52,507 bases of DNA from Anaerolineales bacterium (GTDB lineage Bacteria; Chloroflexota; Anaerolineae; Anaerolineales; UBA6663). The DNA is taken from positions 1 through 52,507 of the forward strand of contig JADZEK010000032.1 of NCBI GenBank assembly GCA_020850595.1, in the 5' to 3' direction. The position numbers and the translations under genes are program-made. The notes beneath the pieces are model-generated. The model made no database searches. It had not been told where the DNA came from and was given only the letters and a program-made list of their open reading frames with translations. Below, in pieces: positions 49,800 through 52,507 of the stretch; position 1 is the stretch's first letter; every line of letters starts with the position of its first letter.

Positions 49800-52484
49800 C
49801 TACTTCCCAATCAGGCGGGCGGCGAGGCGCTGGGTGAGGGCCTTGGTGTCGGCGGCCTCGAGGCCGACCGGGCCGACGCAAGCGGGGCAGCCGTCGCGGC
49901 AGGGGCAGTCGCGCACCAGGTCGTGGGCGGCGGCCAGCAGGTCGAGGTGTAGCTCGTACAGGCGCTCAGCAAATCCCAACCCCTCGGGCACGTGGTCGTA
50001 GAGGGTGATGGTGGGGGCCTGGGTCTCGCGGGCGCGGTTCTCGCTGAGCACGCCCAGGTCGCGCGGGTCGCACATGAGGAAGAGCGGGGCGAGGTTGCCC
50101 AGGGCGTAGCCCAGCCCGCCCAGGGCGGTCTGCGTGCCGCGGCCGGACTCGACGCGGTTGTGGCAGGCGTGGCAGAGCGTTTGCAGGTTATCGAGCTCGT
50201 TGGCCTGGCGGTAGTTCTCGTTGACGCCGGGAATATAGCCAAAGCTGCGGAACGGCACCAGGTGGTGGACGGCGTGCTGGCGGCGGCCAAAGGTGGGGTG
50301 CTCGCCGCCCTCGGCCGCGCCGCATTGCACGCAACGGAAGCCGTCGCGGGCGCGGGCGGCGTTGCGCTGGCTCTCCCAGTTGGGGCCGTAGTTGTTGGGG
50401 CCGACGAGGATGCCGTCGGCGGCCAGGGCGCGCACGGCGGCGGAGGGCAGCCAGAGCCAGTAGCCGGTGGTTTGGAACTGGCGCGCGGGCAGCGTGATCT
50501 CGCCGTAGCCGAGGGTTTCGTGGGTGTAGCGCTTGATGAGTTTGTAGCTGGCGGCCTGGCTGGTGACCATTAACTCGCCCCAGGCGCGTGAGTGGGCGAG
50601 CGGTGGGCGCGGGGCGCGGCCGGCGGGTGCAGGCGCGGGCGGCGGCGCATCGAGGGGCGTGCGCCAGTCGTCGAGCGGGGGAGCGGCGTCAGGGTCAGCC
50701 GCTTCAACAGCGGGCAAGGTTTCGGCTTCGTGCGCGTCGAAGACGTTGAGGACTTCTAGCTCAACGGCCTCGGAGGCCTGGGTGAAGTAATCCACTTCTT
50801 CGGCGTGGACGTGGGCGAGGCCGGCCTCCCAATCAAGCTGATCCACGACGTAGCCGCGGCCCTCGTGCAGGTAGACGGCGCCGGTATGCACGCGGATGGG
50901 CGCAGTGTCGCGGTCTACTTCGCCGATGACGGCTGGTTCGGTGGCGCCGCCCCCGGTCTGGATGAGGACGTGATCGGCACGGGCCATGCGCAGCGAGATT
51001 TCGGCGGCTGGGTAGGCGTCGCCGACCCAGCGGTACTCGCCGTTGGAGGCGTGCAGCGCGCCTTCGTCGGCCAGGGCTTGCAGGAGTTCGCCGACGTCGC
51101 CGAACGCGCCGTAGCCTTCGCCGGCCACGAAGGGCAGTTCGAAGGCGGCGCAGCGCAGGTGATCTACGAGGAGGGCCAGGTTGTCGGGGTTGATGAGGGC
51201 GTGCTCGGGCGAGCTCTCGAACAGGTAGCGCGGGTGGGCGGCCAGGTATTGATCCAGCGGGGAGGCGGAGGCGACGAGCACGACGGCGCTGCTTTCGGCG
51301 CGGCGGCCGGCGCGGCCGGCCTGCTGGCCGAGCGAGGCAATGGTTCCGGGGTAGCCCGCCATGACGACCGCGCCGAGTTGGCCGATATCTACGCCCAACT
51401 CTAGGGCGTTGGTGGCGACGACGCCGCGCACGACGCCGCTGCGCAGGCCCTGCTCGATGGCGCGGCGCTCGAGCGGCAGGTAGCCGCCGCGGTAGCCGCG
51501 CACGGCCTGCGGGTCGCGCCCGGCTTGCTGCGCCGCGTCGCGGACGTACATCAGCAGGACTTCGGTGGCGTGGCGGGTGCGGGCGAAGAGGGCGGTTTGC
51601 ACGCCGTCGGCCAGGAACTCGCCGGCCAGGCGCTGGGCTTCGAGCAGGTAGGAGCGGCGCAAGCCGAGGGCGGGGTCGGTGAGGGGCGGGTTGTAGACCA
51701 GGAAGGCCTTTTCGGCGCGGGGCGCGCCGTCTGCGGCGGCGGGGACGAGGGTGACGGGCGCGCCGATGAGCTTTTGAGCCAGGTCTTGCGGGTTGGCGAT
51801 GGTGGCGGAGGCGCAGATGAAGCGCGGGGCGGAGCCGTAGAAGGCGCAGACGCGACGCAGGCGGCGGATGACGTTGGCCATGTGCGAGCCGAACACGCCG
51901 CGGTAGGTGTGGACTTCGTCGAGGACGACGTATTGCAGGTTGGCGAAGAGGTCGGCCCAGCGCGGGTGGTGGGGCAGGATGCCGGTGTGGAGCATATCGG
52001 GGTTGGAGATGACCACGCCGGCTTGCTGACGGATGGCGGCGCGCCGGCCCTGGGGGGTGTCGCCGTCGTAGGTGCGCACGGCGAGGGCGCCGGCGGCCGG
52101 GTCGTGGCGGGCCAGAGCCTGCATGAACTGGCTGAGCTCGGCGGCCTGGTCTTGCGCGAGGGCTTTGGTGGGGAAGAGGTAGAGGGCGCGGGCTTGAGGC
52201 TCAGCCAGCAGGGTGTGCAGGACGGGCAGGTTGTAGCAGAGGGTCTTGCCGGAGGCGGTGCCGGTGACGACGACGACGTTCTCGCCGCGCAGGGCGGCGG
52301 CTACGGCGAGGGATTGGTGGGTGTAGAGGGCGGCGAGGCCACGCGCCTGGGCGGTGGCGGCGAGGCGCGGGTCGAGCGCTTCGGGCCAGGGGCCGTAGCG
52401 CGCGGGCCGGGCGGGGAGGCGCTCCCAGGCGACGACGTTTTGCATGAGGCTGGGGGTGAGGCGCAGGCGGTCGAGGGTGTGCAT
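49800..52484 (-). CDS. DEAD/DEAH-box helicase (MrfA/Hrq1-like) with an inserted HNH nuclease module
   Basis: 894 residues. Helicase core: TGTASGKT Walker A (74-81), DEVH (189-192), SATIAN (226-231), ATNALELGVDIGQ (357-369) and QQAGRAGRRAES (387-398). This build and the C-terminal cysteine cluster CPCRDGCPACVGP (860-872) are those of MrfA/YprA/Hrq1 repair helicases. In the C-terminal half, about residues 702-780 (50145-50381), lies an HNH-type zinc nuclease: Cys718 and Cys721 in FRCVQCG, the HAVHHLVPF His pair (His740, His741), then NLQTLCHACHNRVE with Cys771 and Cys774. The helicase homologues I know lack this module. Flanking C-terminal sequence resumes with LGYALGNLAPLFLM. Function is inferred to be DNA unwinding linked with cutting. 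Confidence 0.93.
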   Translation of the reverse strand: MHTLDRLRLTPSLMQNVVAWERLPARPARYGPWPEALDPRLAATAQARGLAALYTHQSLAVAAALRGENVVVVTGTASGKTLCYNLPVLHTLLAEPQARALYLFPTKALAQDQAAELSQFMQALARHDPAAGALAVRTYDGDTPQGRRAAIRQQAGVVISNPDMLHTGILPHHPRWADLFANLQYVVLDEVHTYRGVFGSHMANVIRRLRRVCAFYGSAPRFICASATIANPQDLAQKLIGAPVTLVPAAADGAPRAEKAFLVYNPPLTDPALGLRRSYLLEAQRLAGEFLADGVQTALFARTRHATEVLLMYVRDAAQQAGRDPQAVRGYRGGYLPLERRAIEQGLRSGVVRGVVATNALELGVDIGQLGAVVMAGYPGTIASLGQQAGRAGRRAESSAVVLVASASPLDQYLAAHPRYLFESSPEHALINPDNLALLVDHLRCAAFELPFVAGEGYGAFGDVGELLQALADEGALHASNGEYRWVGDAYPAAEISLRMARADHVLIQTGGGATEPAVIGEVDRDTAPIRVHTGAVYLHEGRGYVVDQLDWEAGLAHVHAEEVDYFTQASEAVELEVLNVFDAHEAETLPAVEAADPDAAPPLDDWRTPLDAPPPAPAPAGRAPRPPLAHSRAWGELMVTSQAASYKLIKRYTHETLGYGEITLPARQFQTTGYWLWLPSAAVRALAADGILVGPNNYGPNWESQRNAARARDGFRCVQCGAAEGGEHPTFGRRQHAVHHLVPFRSFGYIPGVNENYRQANELDNLQTLCHACHNRVESGRGTQTALGGLGYALGNLAPLFLMCDPRDLGVLSENRARETQAPTITLYDHVPEGLGFAERLYELHLDLLAAAHDLVRDCPCRDGCPACVGPVGLEAADTKALTQRLAARLIGK

Positions 52485-52507
52485 GGCGGGAGGAAGGATA
52501 GCAGAGA

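Overview
The window is GC-rich bacterial chromosome (about two thirds G+C by eye), densely packed on both strands, with no rRNA, tRNA or CRISPR array that I can recognise. The gene mix suggests a Chloroflexota (Anaerolineae-like) bacterium: Thr/Pro-rich secreted and lipoproteins, proteins carrying LPL-type tails, cohesin and dockerin modules, several GT-C type membrane glycosyltransferases and a DUF2142 protein. SURF1 and a two-subunit-type methylmalonyl-CoA mutase fit an aerobic or microaerobic heterotroph. This assignment is an inference from family content.

Layout. 1-427: non-coding, with short direct repeats and copy 1 of a ~220-bp dispersed repeat. 0.4-10.1 kb: a lamin-tail-like secreted protein, two large membrane proteins and a propionyl-CoA route (biotin carboxylase, biotin carrier, methylmalonyl-CoA mutase large subunit, methylmalonyl-CoA epimerase). 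10.1-11 kb: two nearly identical 48-residue Flp pilins, each with its own promoter and terminator. 11-13.6 kb: SURF1, hemolysin III and a lipoprotein. 13.7-20.8 kb: four surface proteins with cohesin-like modules; one also carries a beta-helix and a dockerin. 21.2-23.7 kb: class V aminotransferase, a small membrane protein and a sortase. 23.9-32 kb: DUF1932 dehydrogenase-like protein, unknown protein, two coupled glycosyltransferases, aldo/keto reductase, methyltransferase, MurJ. 32.1-35.8 kb: MscS channel and CASTOR/POLLUX-type channel. 36-43.4 kb: DUF2142 protein, WG-repeat protein, CinA amidohydrolase, UvrC, and a phosphatase-like protein that has lost its catalytic Cys. 43.7-52.5 kb: MetRS with a leader terminator, Asp-box lipoprotein, tandem 116-bp repeats, aldehyde dehydrogenase, ferritin, and a DEAD/DEAH helicase with an HNH nuclease module inserted in its C-terminal half.

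How the genes work together. AccC/BCCP plus mutase and epimerase form most of the propionyl-CoA to succinyl-CoA route; the carboxyltransferase and the B12-binding mutase subunit are not in the window. The cohesin/dockerin proteins look like parts of an envelope assembly, with a sortase close by. Many genes appear to be transcribed leaderless: a TATAAT-like box sits 6-8 bases before the start codon. Others use clear Shine-Dalgarno sites, so both initiation modes coexist.

The strongest candidates for something new are the HNH-helicase fusion, the cohesin/dockerin locus, the Cys-to-Asp phosphatase-like protein, and the metG leader with a Met-containing short ORF and a strong intrinsic terminator.
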